Made by a program: the position numbers and the translations under genes
Assembly (NCBI GenBank): GCA_021324575.1
Contig: JAJPIW010000012.1
Location: 19,062-83,061, forward strand
Length of the DNA stretch: 64,000 nucleotides
Direction: 5' to 3'
Source: Intrasporangiaceae bacterium
GTDB lineage: Bacteria > Actinomycetota > Actinomycetes > Actinomycetales > Dermatophilaceae
The notes under the pieces: model-generated
Databases searched by the model: none
Seen by the model: the letters and a program-made list of their open reading frames with translations, nothing else
What the model was told of the DNA's origin: nothing
In this document: positions 26,907 through 35,718 of the stretch, piece by piece
Layout of the letters: every line of letters starts with the position of its first letter
Position numbering within the stretch: the first letter of the stretch is position 1

Positions 26907-26941
26907 TCCGGTCACGTACAGATTGAAAGGCTGAGCACGCG

Positions 26942-28399
26942 ATGGAGACGTTCAAGATGCGAATCGGTGGCGAGTGGCGTGAAGCCGCATCCGGTGAGTG
27001 GATCGCTTCCGAGAACCCCTTTACCGGTGAGGAGTGGGCACGCATCCCGCGAGGCGGCGAAACCGACGCCGTGTCTGCGGTCGACGCCGCATACGAGGCG
27101 GGCCAGGGTGAGTGGAAGTCCCTGACGGCGACCCAACGCGGCCGGTTGCTCTTCAACCTCGCGCGGCTCATCCGCGAGAAGGGCCAGCGCCTGGCCGACC
27201 TGGAGGTCACCGATGTCGGTCGGCGGCGCAAGGAAGCGCTAGGCGTCGTTGAGCACCTCGCCGGCTACTACGAGTACTACGCGGGGCTGGCCGACAAGAT
27301 CGAGGGCTCCGTGACGCCCTTCGACAAGCCGGGGTTCTTGCACTACACGGTCTACGAGCCCATGGGCGTGGTGGTCTGCATCGTGCCGTGGAACGGACCC
27401 CTGCTGCTCGCGACGACGAAGATCGCGCCGGCCCTCGCCGCCGGTTGCACCGTCGTGGTGAAGCCCTCCGAGTTCGCCTCGGCCTCGATCATCCACCTCG
27501 CCGAGCTGGCCGAGGAAGCCGGCTTCCCGCCGGGCGTCCTCAACGTGGTGACGGGGTACGGCGCGGAGATCGGCGGAACACTGACCTCGCATCCGCTCGT
27601 CCGCAAGGTTGCCTTCACCGGCGGACACGTCGGCGGCCGGGCCGTCGCACAGTCGGCAGCCCAGGGGTTCAAGCACGTCACGCTGGAGCTCGGCGGAAAG
27701 TCACCCAACATCGTCTTCGAGGACGCCGACCAGGAGGCGGCGGTCGAAGGCGTCAGCATGGCGATCTTCAACACCTCCGGCCAGGCGTGCCTCGCAGGCT
27801 CACGACTGCTGGTGCAACGTTCGGTCGCCGACACCTTCGTCAAGAAGCTCGTCGACCACATGAGCGGCGCCAAGCTGGGCGACCCGACCGAGCTGGACAC
27901 CGACATCGGACCGCTCGCCACCCGGCCGCAGTTCGAGAACGTCCTCACCCATCTCCAGGTTGCCAAGGAACAGGGCGCCACGGCCGTCCTGGGAGGCGGC
28001 CGGGGCCGGCCTCTGGGAGGCGAGAACGGGCTGTTCGTGGAACCCACGATCCTCACCGATGTCACCAATGACATGCCGATCGCCCGCGAGGAGATCTTCG
28101 GCCCCGTGCTGGTCGCGATTCCGTTCGACACCGACGAGGAGGCAGTTCAGATCGCGAACGACTCCGACTTCGGTCTGGCGGCCGGGCTGTGGACCTCCAG
28201 TCTGCGGCGCGCCCTGGAGATCCCGCGTCGCCTGCAGGCCGGCACGGTCTGGGTCAACACCTACCGCACGGTCAGCGTGATGGCCCCGTTCGGGGGGTTC
28301 AAGGACTCAGGCATCGGCCGGGAGAACGGGAAAGAGGCCATCAAGGACTACCTCGAGGCGAAGAGCATCGTCATCCGGCCCAGCACAGCGAACGCCTGA
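26942..28399 (+). CDS. Aldehyde dehydrogenase
   Basis: 485-residue NAD(P)-dependent enzyme that oxidises an aldehyde to an acid. The catalytic glutamate is in LELGGKSPN and the catalytic cysteine in NTSGQACLAGSR; VPWNGPLLL and PFGGFKDSGIGRENG are family motifs. Best resembles aromatic or betaine-type ALDHs. The start ATG 26942 has AAAGG about nine bases upstream. It is 35 bases after the SDR, so an alcohol-to-acid oxidation pair is plausible. Confidence 0.93.
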   Translation: METFKMRIGGEWREAASGEWIASENPFTGEEWARIPRGGETDAVSAVDAAYEAGQGEWKSLTATQRGRLLFNLARLIREKGQRLADLEVTDVGRRRKEALGVVEHLAGYYEYYAGLADKIEGSVTPFDKPGFLHYTVYEPMGVVVCIVPWNGPLLLATTKIAPALAAGCTVVVKPSEFASASIIHLAELAEEAGFPPGVLNVVTGYGAEIGGTLTSHPLVRKVAFTGGHVGGRAVAQSAAQGFKHVTLELGGKSPNIVFEDADQEAAVEGVSMAIFNTSGQACLAGSRLLVQRSVADTFVKKLVDHMSGAKLGDPTELDTDIGPLATRPQFENVLTHLQVAKEQGATAVLGGGRGRPLGGENGLFVEPTILTDVTNDMPIAREEIFGPVLVAIPFDTDEEAVQIANDSDFGLAAGLWTSSLRRALEIPRRLQAGTVWVNTYRTVSVMAPFGGFKDSGIGRENGKEAIKDYLEAKSIVIRPSTANA

Positions 28400-28425
28400 C
28401 AAAACAACGAGCAGGAGACCTGGCG

Positions 28426-29685
28426 ATGAAGGTAGTGGTCAGCGGTGGCGGGATCGGCGGCCTCACCCTCGCCCTGTCGCTGCATCAGCGCCTCGACGAC
28501 GCCCAGGTCCACGTCTACGAGGCGGCACCTGAGTTCAGGGCACTCGGGCTCGGAATCAACCTGATGCCGCACGCCATCCGCGTGCTCGCGGAGCTGGGAC
28601 TGCTGGAGCGTCTGTCGGAGCTGGCCGTCGAGGCCAAGGAGTTCGCCTTCTACAGCTCCAAGGGCCAGCACATCTACAGCGAGCCGACCGGCATACTCTC
28701 CGGCCACGCCTACCCCCATCTCTCGATCCACCGTGGCGACCTGCATCGGGTGCTGGTCGATGCGGTGGTGGAGCGAATCGGCGCAGGTCACTTCCACACC
28801 GATCACAGGCTGGTGGACCTGGCTCAGATCGACGACGGTGTCACCGTCGAGTTCGTCGACCACTTGGGCCTGCCGACCGACCCGGCCACGGGCGACGTGC
28901 TCATCGGAGCCGACGGTCTGCACTCTGCGGTGCGGAAGAAGTTCTACCCCGATCAGGGTGACCCGGTCTTCCACGGCATCAACATGTGGCGCGGTGTCAC
29001 CAAGGCCAAGCCGTTCCTCACGGGCGCGAGCGCTACCCGCATCGGTGCGCTCAGCAGGACCGGCAAGCTCGTGGTCTACCCGATGCGCAACGACATCGAC
29101 GGCGAGGGCACACAGCTGATCAACTGGGTTGCCGAGATCATGACCGACGAGGTGTCCCCGACGGACTGGAGTGCCCCGGGACGGATCGAGGACTTCATCG
29201 GCCACTTCGAGGACTGGAAGTTCGACTGGTTGGACTGCGACGCTCTGATCCGCGACGCCGAGATCATCCTGTCCTACCCGATGGTCGACCGTGACCCGGT
29301 GGACCAGTGGGCGTTCGGCCGGGTGGCCCTGCTCGGGGATGCCGCTCACCCGATGTATCCGCGGGGTGGCAACGGTGCTGCGCAGGCGATCCTCGACGCC
29401 GAGGCACTCGCCACTCACCTGTCGCGCACTCGGGATCTGACGGCCGCCCTGGCCGACTACGAACGGGAGCGCCTGCCGGTTGTCAACAGGATCGTCCTCA
29501 CCAACCGCTCCACCCCGCCCGATGTCCTCATCGAGACGGTGGAGGAGCGGACCGGCGGCGGCACCTTCGACCGGATCGAGGACGTCATCTCACGCGAGGA
29601 GATCGAGGCGATCAGCAAGGGCTACCAGAAGGTGGCCGGCTACGACACCGACACGGTGTCGAGCAAGTCGTCCGCGGTCAGCTGA
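28426..29685 (+). CDS. FAD-dependent aromatic monooxygenase (PhzS/UbiH-like)
   Basis: 419-residue group A flavoprotein hydroxylase. FAD motifs: SGGGIGGLTLALSL at the N-terminus, the DG motif in LIGADGLHSAVRK, and the GD motif in LLGDAAHPMYPRGGNG. The last segment is characteristic of PhzS-like hydroxylases acting on free aromatic acids. Ribosome site AGGAGA lies seven bases before ATG 28426. Its 3' end overlaps by eight bases the convergent ferredoxin reductase gene, so both strands code at 29678-29685. Confidence 0.87.
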   Translation: MKVVVSGGGIGGLTLALSLHQRLDDAQVHVYEAAPEFRALGLGINLMPHAIRVLAELGLLERLSELAVEAKEFAFYSSKGQHIYSEPTGILSGHAYPHLSIHRGDLHRVLVDAVVERIGAGHFHTDHRLVDLAQIDDGVTVEFVDHLGLPTDPATGDVLIGADGLHSAVRKKFYPDQGDPVFHGINMWRGVTKAKPFLTGASATRIGALSRTGKLVVYPMRNDIDGEGTQLINWVAEIMTDEVSPTDWSAPGRIEDFIGHFEDWKFDWLDCDALIRDAEIILSYPMVDRDPVDQWAFGRVALLGDAAHPMYPRGGNGAAQAILDAEALATHLSRTRDLTAALADYERERLPVVNRIVLTNRSTPPDVLIETVEERTGGGTFDRIEDVISREEIEAISKGYQKVAGYDTDTVSSKSSAVS

Positions 29686-30877
29686 TCCGCGCGAAGTCGC
29701 GCGTCGCGGGCGCGAGCGCCTCGACGACCTCCTCGACCGTGGGGTCGCCCTGCTGGAGGAGTCTCCGGGCCGCTACGCAGAGCGCCTGGGCGTTGATCGT
29801 GGTCACGCCGGTCACCAGCTGGTCGGTGGCCGAGATGGCCAGGTGCACACCGTTGCCTGACGCGAAGTGCAGCTCTTCGGTCCCGACCCGTCCGATGGCC
29901 TGCAACCTCCAGCCGAGCTGGTCGGACCATACGTAGGGGACCTCCGCCATCGGTGAGGTCGATGCGGTGGCGATGGATCTCGCGACGTGTTGGGCGTGCC
30001 GACCGGCCGTTGTCCAGTGCTCGTGACGCTCGAGTCGCCCATAGCGGGCGTTGACCCACCGCGCGCAGTCACCGACGGCCCACACGCCGGGCGCTGCCGC
30101 GAGGTTCGCATCGCACACGACGCCGTCCTCGATGGTCAGCCCCGAGCCGGCCAGCCACTCCACGTTGGGCAGGGCGCCGACCGACACCAGCGCATAGTCC
30201 CCCCGAGCGCCGTCGACCCGGACCGTTTGATCGTCGCCGTCCAGCACCGGACCCTGCGCGCCGAGCCGCAGCTCCACCCCTGCGTCGACGTGCCGTGCGG
30301 CAACGCGTTCGGCAACAGTCGTTGGTATGCCGCGCATGAGCACCCGTGGCGCAACGTCGACGACCGTGACCTCCATGCCCAGGCTGACGGCCGCAGCGGC
30401 CGCCTCCAGCCCGAGGAAGCCCGCACCCACGACGACCAGTCGTCCGCCGCGGGTCACCGCCTCCTTCAGTTGCCGCCAGTCGTCCCTGGTCCGCAGGTAC
30501 CCCGCCTGCGCCGGCAGGGGGTGAGCCAACGGCCTGGGTCGGCAGCCGGTGGCGATGACCAGCTCGTCGAACGGGACCGGACCGCCCGCGGTCTCTACGA
30601 CGCCAGTCGCCAGGTCGAGCCCGGTAGCAGCGACAGCGGGGCGAAAGTCGATCCGCAGCTCCCGCAGGGTGGACTCCTCGACGATCAGGTCCAGCCGGGC
30701 GGCACTGTCGATGCGCTTGGACAGCTGCGGCTTGTCGTACGGGGCTCCGGCGTCGCTGTCGAGCAGCACCACCGTGCCCTCGAATCCGGCGTTGCGCAGC
30801 GAGGTGGCGCATCGCACGCCGGCGACCGAGGCGCCGACGATGACGACCGTGCGGTCGGATCCGGCAGCGGCGTTCAC
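29678..30877 (-). CDS. Ferredoxin reductase of a class I P450 system
   Basis: 399-residue FAD/NAD(P)H reductase of the putidaredoxin-reductase type. FAD motif VVIVGASVAGVRCATSLR, then PYDKPQLSKR, the NAD(P) motif VVVGAGFLGLEAAAAA and the C-terminal FAD motif VWAVGDCARW. It passes electrons to the ferredoxin encoded just upstream. GTG 30877 overlaps the ferredoxin stop (GTGA). A start further upstream would lie entirely inside the ferredoxin gene. Third gene of the P450-ferredoxin-reductase operon. Confidence 0.92.
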   Translation of the reverse strand: MNAAAGSDRTVVIVGASVAGVRCATSLRNAGFEGTVVLLDSDAGAPYDKPQLSKRIDSAARLDLIVEESTLRELRIDFRPAVAATGLDLATGVVETAGGPVPFDELVIATGCRPRPLAHPLPAQAGYLRTRDDWRQLKEAVTRGGRLVVVGAGFLGLEAAAAAVSLGMEVTVVDVAPRVLMRGIPTTVAERVAARHVDAGVELRLGAQGPVLDGDDQTVRVDGARGDYALVSVGALPNVEWLAGSGLTIEDGVVCDANLAAAPGVWAVGDCARWVNARYGRLERHEHWTTAGRHAQHVARSIATASTSPMAEVPYVWSDQLGWRLQAIGRVGTEELHFASGNGVHLAISATDQLVTGVTTINAQALCVAARRLLQQGDPTVEEVVEALAPATRDFARIS

Positions 30878-31116
30878 CCGAGTGCATCCCGCTTGCGCAG
30901 TCGGAGGGCGCCGGCCGGGCAGTCCGCGACGGCTGCGGCCAGGGCCTCCCGCTCGCCGTCCGACCACTCCGCCTTGAGGAGGATCGGGACGTTGGATGCC
31001 AGATCGAGCTCGAACATCTCGGGCGCTGCGAACACGCAGTTGCCGTAGCCGTTGCACTTGTCGAGGTCGAGCTCGAGCACCTCGCTGGGGGAGGACACGG
31101 TGATCGGATCGGTCAT
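30874..31116 (-). CDS. 3Fe-4S-type ferredoxin of a P450 system
   Basis: 80-residue ferredoxin. Iron ligands: CNGYGNC and a later C-P in VADCPAGAL. The central position of the CxxXxxC motif is tyrosine where 4Fe-4S proteins have cysteine, the pattern seen in actinobacterial ferredoxins that serve cytochromes P450 and carry a 3Fe-4S cluster. The ATG overlaps the P450 stop and its own stop overlaps the reductase start, so the three proteins should be made in fixed ratio. Confidence 0.92.
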   Translation of the reverse strand: MTDPITVSSPSEVLELDLDKCNGYGNCVFAAPEMFELDLASNVPILLKAEWSDGEREALAAAVADCPAGALRLRKRDALG

Positions 31117-32309
31117 CTCCAGGCTCCGGCGCCGTCGGGGGAACGGTTCGACGTGAAGCGCAGTGGGAGGTACGAGGGGCCGCTCATGGCACCCCCCTCA
31201 AGACCGCCGAAATCTGGCGCGCCCGCGTACTCGACCTCCGGCATCGTCACGAGCTTCTCGAGGACCAAGCGCAGCTCGGTGCGCGCCAACAGTGCGCCCG
31301 CACATTGGTGACGACCGAAACCGAAGGCCAGGTGGCCTGCCGCGCCCCGGTCCACGTCGAACGCGTCGGCGTGGTCGAACCTCGCCGTGTCCCGGTTGGC
31401 GCCCGCGTACACGAGCAGGACCCGCGAGCCGGCCGGGATGCGCACTCCGCCGATCTCGACGTCGCGGGTCGTGCAGCGACCGATGCACTGCACGGGTGAG
31501 CTGTAGCGCAGGACCTCTTCGACGAACGCCGGGATCAGCTCGGGCTTCTCGCGCAGCCGACCCTGACGGGCCGGATCTTCCACGAGGTAGCGGAGCATCG
31601 AGCCCGAGGCGTTCATGGTGGTCTCGTGGCCGGCGACGGCGAACGCCAGCAGGAGCCGCTGCAGCTCGTCGTCGGTGATCGGCCGACCGTCGATCTCCTT
31701 CCCGATCAACGACGTGATGTAGTCGTCGGGACGGGTCTCTCGGTGCCGTTGCAGCTCGCGACGAACCAGCTCGAACAGACCGGCGCGCGCCGCGAACAGA
31801 TCCTGCTCGCTGATCTGCTTCCAGGACTGCGCGGTGAGATCACGGAACTGGGCGACCGTTTCCGGGGCGAACCCGACCACCTGGACCAACACGTTGAGCG
31901 GAAGCGGTAGTCCCACCTCGGCGACCCAGTCGCCACCCCCTTTGGCGTGGAAGCCGTCGATGAGCCCGTCGATCATCTCGCGCAGCCCGGGGACCATTCC
32001 GCGCACCGACTCGGGCGTGACGTGCTCAGTGATCAGCGCACGGTACGCCGTGTGCCCGGGTGGGTCGAAGTCGAGCGGAATGATCATTCCGTCGCCAATC
32101 GCCGGGATGCGCGTGCCCTGCCCGGAGGCGAACGTGTCAGGGTCGCGCAGCGCGGCGAGGACGTGCTCGTACCGCGACAGCACGTAGAAGCCACCGTGCT
32201 CCCGCGAGTGCGTCACGCCCTGGTCACGCAGCTGGTCGTAGGTGCCCCACGCGGCCTCGGCGTCGGTGATCGCGTGGTGGTCGAACGGGCACTGGGGGAC
32301 TGCCTGCAT
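31113..32309 (-). CDS. Cytochrome P450
   Basis: 398-residue soluble bacterial P450. The heme loop is FGFGRHQCAG with cysteine at residue 336, the I-helix oxygen motif is AVAGHETT, the ExxR motif is in FVEEVLRY. The N-terminal region (DFDPPGHTAYR) is the usual substrate-proximal helix. The acid-alcohol pair is Glu-Thr instead of Asp-Thr. ATG 32309 has GGAGGAG upstream. It is divergent from a TetR regulator, 88 bp away, which probably controls it. The oxidised compound is unknown; hydroxylation or demethylation of the island's substrate is the simplest guess. Confidence 0.95.
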   Translation of the reverse strand: MQAVPQCPFDHHAITDAEAAWGTYDQLRDQGVTHSREHGGFYVLSRYEHVLAALRDPDTFASGQGTRIPAIGDGMIIPLDFDPPGHTAYRALITEHVTPESVRGMVPGLREMIDGLIDGFHAKGGGDWVAEVGLPLPLNVLVQVVGFAPETVAQFRDLTAQSWKQISEQDLFAARAGLFELVRRELQRHRETRPDDYITSLIGKEIDGRPITDDELQRLLLAFAVAGHETTMNASGSMLRYLVEDPARQGRLREKPELIPAFVEEVLRYSSPVQCIGRCTTRDVEIGGVRIPAGSRVLLVYAGANRDTARFDHADAFDVDRGAAGHLAFGFGRHQCAGALLARTELRLVLEKLVTMPEVEYAGAPDFGGLEGGAMSGPSYLPLRFTSNRSPDGAGAWR

Positions 32310-32357
32310 GGGACGCTCCTCCGACTCGATGTGGGTGACTCAGGTCACGGTAAAACA

Positions 32358-32371
32358 GAACGATACGTTTC
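32358..32371. promoter_or_regulatory. Candidate operator between P450 and TetR genes
   Basis: GAACGATACGTTTC contains the inverted repeat AACG-ATA-CGTT in the 88-bp divergent gap and is the only palindromic element there. It differs from the GTC-N8-GAC sites, so this TetR probably has its own target. Confidence 0.45.
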
Positions 32372-32385
32372 GTCTAGTGCGGGTG

Positions 32386-32391
32386 TAGCCT
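32386..32391 (+). promoter_or_regulatory. -10 box of leaderless TetR promoter
   Basis: TAGCCT ends six bases before the ATG at 32398; no ribosome site is present. Confidence 0.45.
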
Positions 32392-32397
32392 CGCGCC

Positions 32398-33057
32398 ATG
32401 AACGAGCCGACCGGGGCCCGGGGCCAGGGAGGCGGCACCACCGCGCTCGGCCCTCGGGTGCGCGTCCGTCGAGCGGTGATGGAGGCGACCAAGGCGCTGC
32501 TGGAGGAGGTCGGCTTCGCCCGCCTGACGGTGGACGCGATCGCCGAGCGGAGTGGCGTCGGCAAGGCCACCATCTACCGATGGTGGAACAACCGCGCCGA
32601 CGTCGCGATGGACGCTCTGCTCGAGGAGCGCGACCCGGAGGGCTGGTTCGTCGGTGAGGGCCCGGCGATCGACAGCCTGCGCAACCAGCTGTCCGTCGCC
32701 TCGGACTTCCTCGGTGGACCGCGCGGCACGATCGTCGCCGGCTTGCTCGGAGACGCCCAGCATGACCCGGAGATCGCCCGAGCGTTCCGGCAGCGGTTCC
32801 TGGGACCACTGCTCGAGCTGACCGGTGAGCTGCTGACGGCGGCGGCGAAGGAGGGCGACGTCCGGGCGGACCTGGATCACGACACGCTCATCGACATGCT
32901 CACCGGACCCCTCTATTTTCGCCTGTTGGTCACCGGCCAACCACTCTCGGCGGCTGCCACCCGGCAGCTCGTGGATGCGGCCTTGCAGGGGGTGAGCCCG
33001 GCGGCCGCGCGTGGACACGTCTCGGGGGTGGCGCGGCGATCCGGGCGGCGGGCTTGA
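32398..33057 (+). CDS. TetR family transcriptional regulator
   Basis: 219 residues. The DNA-binding domain covers about residues 22-68 (VRRAVMEATKALLEEVGFAR, AIAERSGVGKATIYRWWNN). The C-terminal domain matches the TetR/AcrR type with GPLYFRLLVTGQPL near residue 180. Divergent to the P450 operon and upstream of the MaoC gene; the 3' end overlaps a possible TTG start of that gene. Likely controls the P450 system (inference from position). Confidence 0.92.
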   Translation: MNEPTGARGQGGGTTALGPRVRVRRAVMEATKALLEEVGFARLTVDAIAERSGVGKATIYRWWNNRADVAMDALLEERDPEGWFVGEGPAIDSLRNQLSVASDFLGGPRGTIVAGLLGDAQHDPEIARAFRQRFLGPLLELTGELLTAAAKEGDVRADLDHDTLIDMLTGPLYFRLLVTGQPLSAAATRQLVDAALQGVSPAAARGHVSGVARRSGRRA

Positions 33058-33065
33058 GCGAGCTC

Positions 33066-33488
33066 ATGTTCGCCGAGGACCTCATTCCGGGTACGGCATA
33101 CGACCTCGGGGAGTACGTCCTCACCACTGCCGACATTGTCGGGTTCGCCCGTCAGTGGGACCCCCAGGAGTTCCACACGGACGAGTCGACGACCGGCTTC
33201 TTCGGGGGAGTGGTCGCCAGTGGTCTGCACTCCATGGCCGTCCTGCAAAGGCTCTCGGTGCTCAATGCCTACTGCGACTGGGCGGTGCTCGCCGGTCGTC
33301 GGATCCGTGAGGCCAGCTTCCTCGCTCCGGCCCGGCCCGGCATGACGCTGCGCGCCTGCCTGGTCATCGACCGCGTCGACTTCCGCGACGACGAGAGGGC
33401 ATTGGTCACCGTCAGCAGCACCCTGACCGCGGGCGGCACGGTCATTCTCGCGACCGTCAACGAGCTCTACGTCCTGCGCCGGCGGTGA
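33066..33488 (+). CDS. MaoC-like (hot-dog fold) acyl-CoA hydratase
   Basis: 140 residues of the MaoC dehydratase family. The hydratase motif with catalytic Asp and His is DPQEFHTDE near residues 34-42, followed by GGVVASGLHSMAVLQRL. Family members add water to 2-enoyl-CoA or act on mesaconyl-CoA-like C4/C5 thioesters; substrate not readable. ATG 33066 gives the usual N-terminus; a TTG at 33054 overlaps the TetR stop (TTGA) and would add four residues. Co-directional with the TetR gene. Confidence 0.85.
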   Translation: MFAEDLIPGTAYDLGEYVLTTADIVGFARQWDPQEFHTDESTTGFFGGVVASGLHSMAVLQRLSVLNAYCDWAVLAGRRIREASFLAPARPGMTLRACLVIDRVDFRDDERALVTVSSTLTAGGTVILATVNELYVLRRR

Positions 33489-33518
33489 GCGCACCGGGCG
33501 CCAAAGTTTGACGGAGGT

Positions 33519-33557
33519 GTCTACCTATTGACGACTGAGTAATCACGTTTGTATGTT
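33519..33557 (+). promoter_or_regulatory. Promoter and candidate operator of the HyuA/HyuB genes
   Basis: TTGACG (33528-33533) and TATGTT (33552-33557) are separated by 18 bp, a good -35/-10 pair. The -35 box overlaps GTC-N8-GAC (33519-33532), the same layout as at 21698 and 24334. AAAGGAG at 33581-33587 is the ribosome site. Confidence 0.55.
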
Positions 33558-33593
33558 GTGACCCACACCACCCAGCAGACAAAGGAGTCGGCA

Positions 33594-35696
33594 ATGGCGT
33601 ACGTCATTGGCGTTGACGTCGGAGGCACCTTCACGGACGCGGTCCTGGATGACGGCGACGGAAGGGTCGTCGCCGCGAAGTCACCGTCCACCCCGCCCGA
33701 CTACTCCCAGGGCGTCATGGACGCCATCGCCCAGCTGGCGGAGAACCTGGGCGAGCCACTCGACGTCATGTTGGGAAACACCCACCACATCGCCCACGGG
33801 ACGACGTCGTCGCTCAACGCGCTGGTGATGGGGAAGGTGCCTCCCGTCGGCTTCCTGACGACCTTCGGCCACCGCGACTCGATCTACATCATGAACGTGG
33901 AGGGGCGCTACCTGGGTTCGGCGCCGCACGAGCTGCAGGACGTCATGGGTCAGACCAAGACCCACCTGATCCCCAAGAGCCAGGCGTTCGAGATCGCTGA
34001 GCGGATCGACCACGCGGGCAAGGTCGTCGTCGGGCTGGACGAGCAGTCGGTGCGCGACTCGGTCGGCGCGCTGCTCGCGCAGGGGATCCGGTCGATGGCC
34101 GTCTCGCTGCTGTGGTCGTTCCGCAACCCGGTCCACGAGCTGCGCGTGCGCGAGATCATCCACGAGATGGACCCGGACGTCTTCGTGGCGCTCTCCCACG
34201 AGGTGAGTCCTCGAATTCGCGAGTTCGCGCGCTCCTCGACCACGATCATGAGCGCCCAGATCGGCCCTGGTCTGCGCGACTACCTCGGTGAGCTCGAGGC
34301 CCGACTCGCTGATGCTGGTCTGCGGGGGCCCCTGCTCGTGATGCAGAGCAACGGCGGGGCCATCGCCGCGGCGGAGGCGCCGGCGACAGCGATCAGCACC
34401 ATCGGCTCAGTGCTCACCGGCGGTGTCATCGGGGCGGTGAACCTCGGCAACCAGCTCGGGCACAAGAACATCATCTCGACCGACGTCGGCGGCACCACCT
34501 TCCTCGTCGGGCTCATCGTCGGCGGCGAGCCGGTGCGCGCCAGCCAGACCATCATCAACCACCACCCGATCAACGTGCCGACGCTCGAGGTGCACGCCAT
34601 CGGGTCCGGAGGCGGCGCCATCGCCTGGATCGACCGCGGCGGGAACCTGCAGGTGGGTCCGCGTTCGGCGCAGTCGGTCCCCGGCCCCGCCTGCTACGGC
34701 GCGGGCGGCCTGGAGCCGACGAACACCGACGCCAACCTGGTGCTGGGCATCCTTCCCGAGACCGGTCTGGTCGGCGGACGAAAGCAGCTCGATGTCGAGG
34801 CCGCGCGGGAGGCGATCCGAACCCACATCGCCGAGCCCCTCGGGCTCTCCGTCGAAGACGCGGCGGCGGCCATCTACGCGATCCAGAACGCGCAGACCGG
34901 CGACCTCCTGCGCAAGACCGTGGTCGAGGCCGGGCGGGACCCTCGCGACTTCGTGCTCTACGCATTCGGTGGTGCCGGCCCGGCGTACTGCGCGGCATAC
35001 GCGGCGGAGGTCGGCATCCGTGAGGTGATCGTGCCGCTCGGCCCGGTCGCCTCCGGCTTCTCGGCCTTCGGCCTCGCATCCTCCGACGTCGTCCTGGCGC
35101 AGGAGCTCTCGGACCCGGGACTGATGCCGGTGTCATCGGAGGTGACCCAACAGCACTTCGAGGAGCTCGAACGGCAGCTCGGCAAGGCCCTGGAACGTCA
35201 GGGCCTCACCTTCAGCGAGGTCCACTTCCTGCGCGAGATGGACCTGCGGTACACCGCCCAGCTGGCCGAGGTCAGCGTCACCGTTCCCTCGGGCTCCCTG
35301 ACGCCGGCCGACATGGCCAACGCGATGAACGAGTTCGAGCGCAAGTACGCCGGCCTGTACGGCGAGGGCACGGGGTTCTCGGCGGCTGGCATCCAGTCGA
35401 TCACCCTCCGGGTGCAGGCCACCGGCGTGCTGCCCTTCGAGCCCAAGATGCCCGAGCTGGACAAGGCATCGGGCGCCGACCCGTGCGACGCCCAGGTCGC
35501 TACCCGACGCGTGTGCCTGGACTCCCGGGTGGGCTACGTGGATACCTCGATCTACGACTACCGCAAGCTGCTCTCCGGCCACGTGATCACGGGCCCCGCG
35601 GTCATCGAGGTGGAGACCACGACCGTGGTCGTCCCCCCGAAGATGACTGGCACTGTCGACCACCTCGGCAACCTCAACATCGTCACCCGCGGCTGA
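33594..35696 (+). CDS. Hydantoinase/oxoprolinase family ATP-dependent enzyme, HyuA-type subunit
   Basis: 700 residues. The N-terminal ASKHA-type nucleotide site is GVDVGGTFTDAVLDDGDG (residues 5-22), with IISTDVGGTTFLVGL near residue 295 and FGGAGPAYCA near 463, the family's three phosphate/adenosine motifs. Relatives are 5-oxoprolinase, N-methylhydantoinase, caprolactamase, acetone and acetophenone carboxylases; all use ATP to open a cyclic amide or carboxylate a ketone with a HyuB-type partner. The partner gene follows after 22 bases. ATG 33594 follows AAAGGAG. Substrate unknown. Confidence 0.87.
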   Translation: MAYVIGVDVGGTFTDAVLDDGDGRVVAAKSPSTPPDYSQGVMDAIAQLAENLGEPLDVMLGNTHHIAHGTTSSLNALVMGKVPPVGFLTTFGHRDSIYIMNVEGRYLGSAPHELQDVMGQTKTHLIPKSQAFEIAERIDHAGKVVVGLDEQSVRDSVGALLAQGIRSMAVSLLWSFRNPVHELRVREIIHEMDPDVFVALSHEVSPRIREFARSSTTIMSAQIGPGLRDYLGELEARLADAGLRGPLLVMQSNGGAIAAAEAPATAISTIGSVLTGGVIGAVNLGNQLGHKNIISTDVGGTTFLVGLIVGGEPVRASQTIINHHPINVPTLEVHAIGSGGGAIAWIDRGGNLQVGPRSAQSVPGPACYGAGGLEPTNTDANLVLGILPETGLVGGRKQLDVEAAREAIRTHIAEPLGLSVEDAAAAIYAIQNAQTGDLLRKTVVEAGRDPRDFVLYAFGGAGPAYCAAYAAEVGIREVIVPLGPVASGFSAFGLASSDVVLAQELSDPGLMPVSSEVTQQHFEELERQLGKALERQGLTFSEVHFLREMDLRYTAQLAEVSVTVPSGSLTPADMANAMNEFERKYAGLYGEGTGFSAAGIQSITLRVQATGVLPFEPKMPELDKASGADPCDAQVATRRVCLDSRVGYVDTSIYDYRKLLSGHVITGPAVIEVETTTVVVPPKMTGTVDHLGNLNIVTRG

Positions 35697-35718
35697 ACCC
35701 ACAAGTGAGGAACCATTC

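Noticed and set aside
33054..33065. TTG start for the MaoC gene
   Set aside because: Possible because it overlaps the TetR stop, but ATG 33066 gives the family N-terminus, so I kept the ATG.
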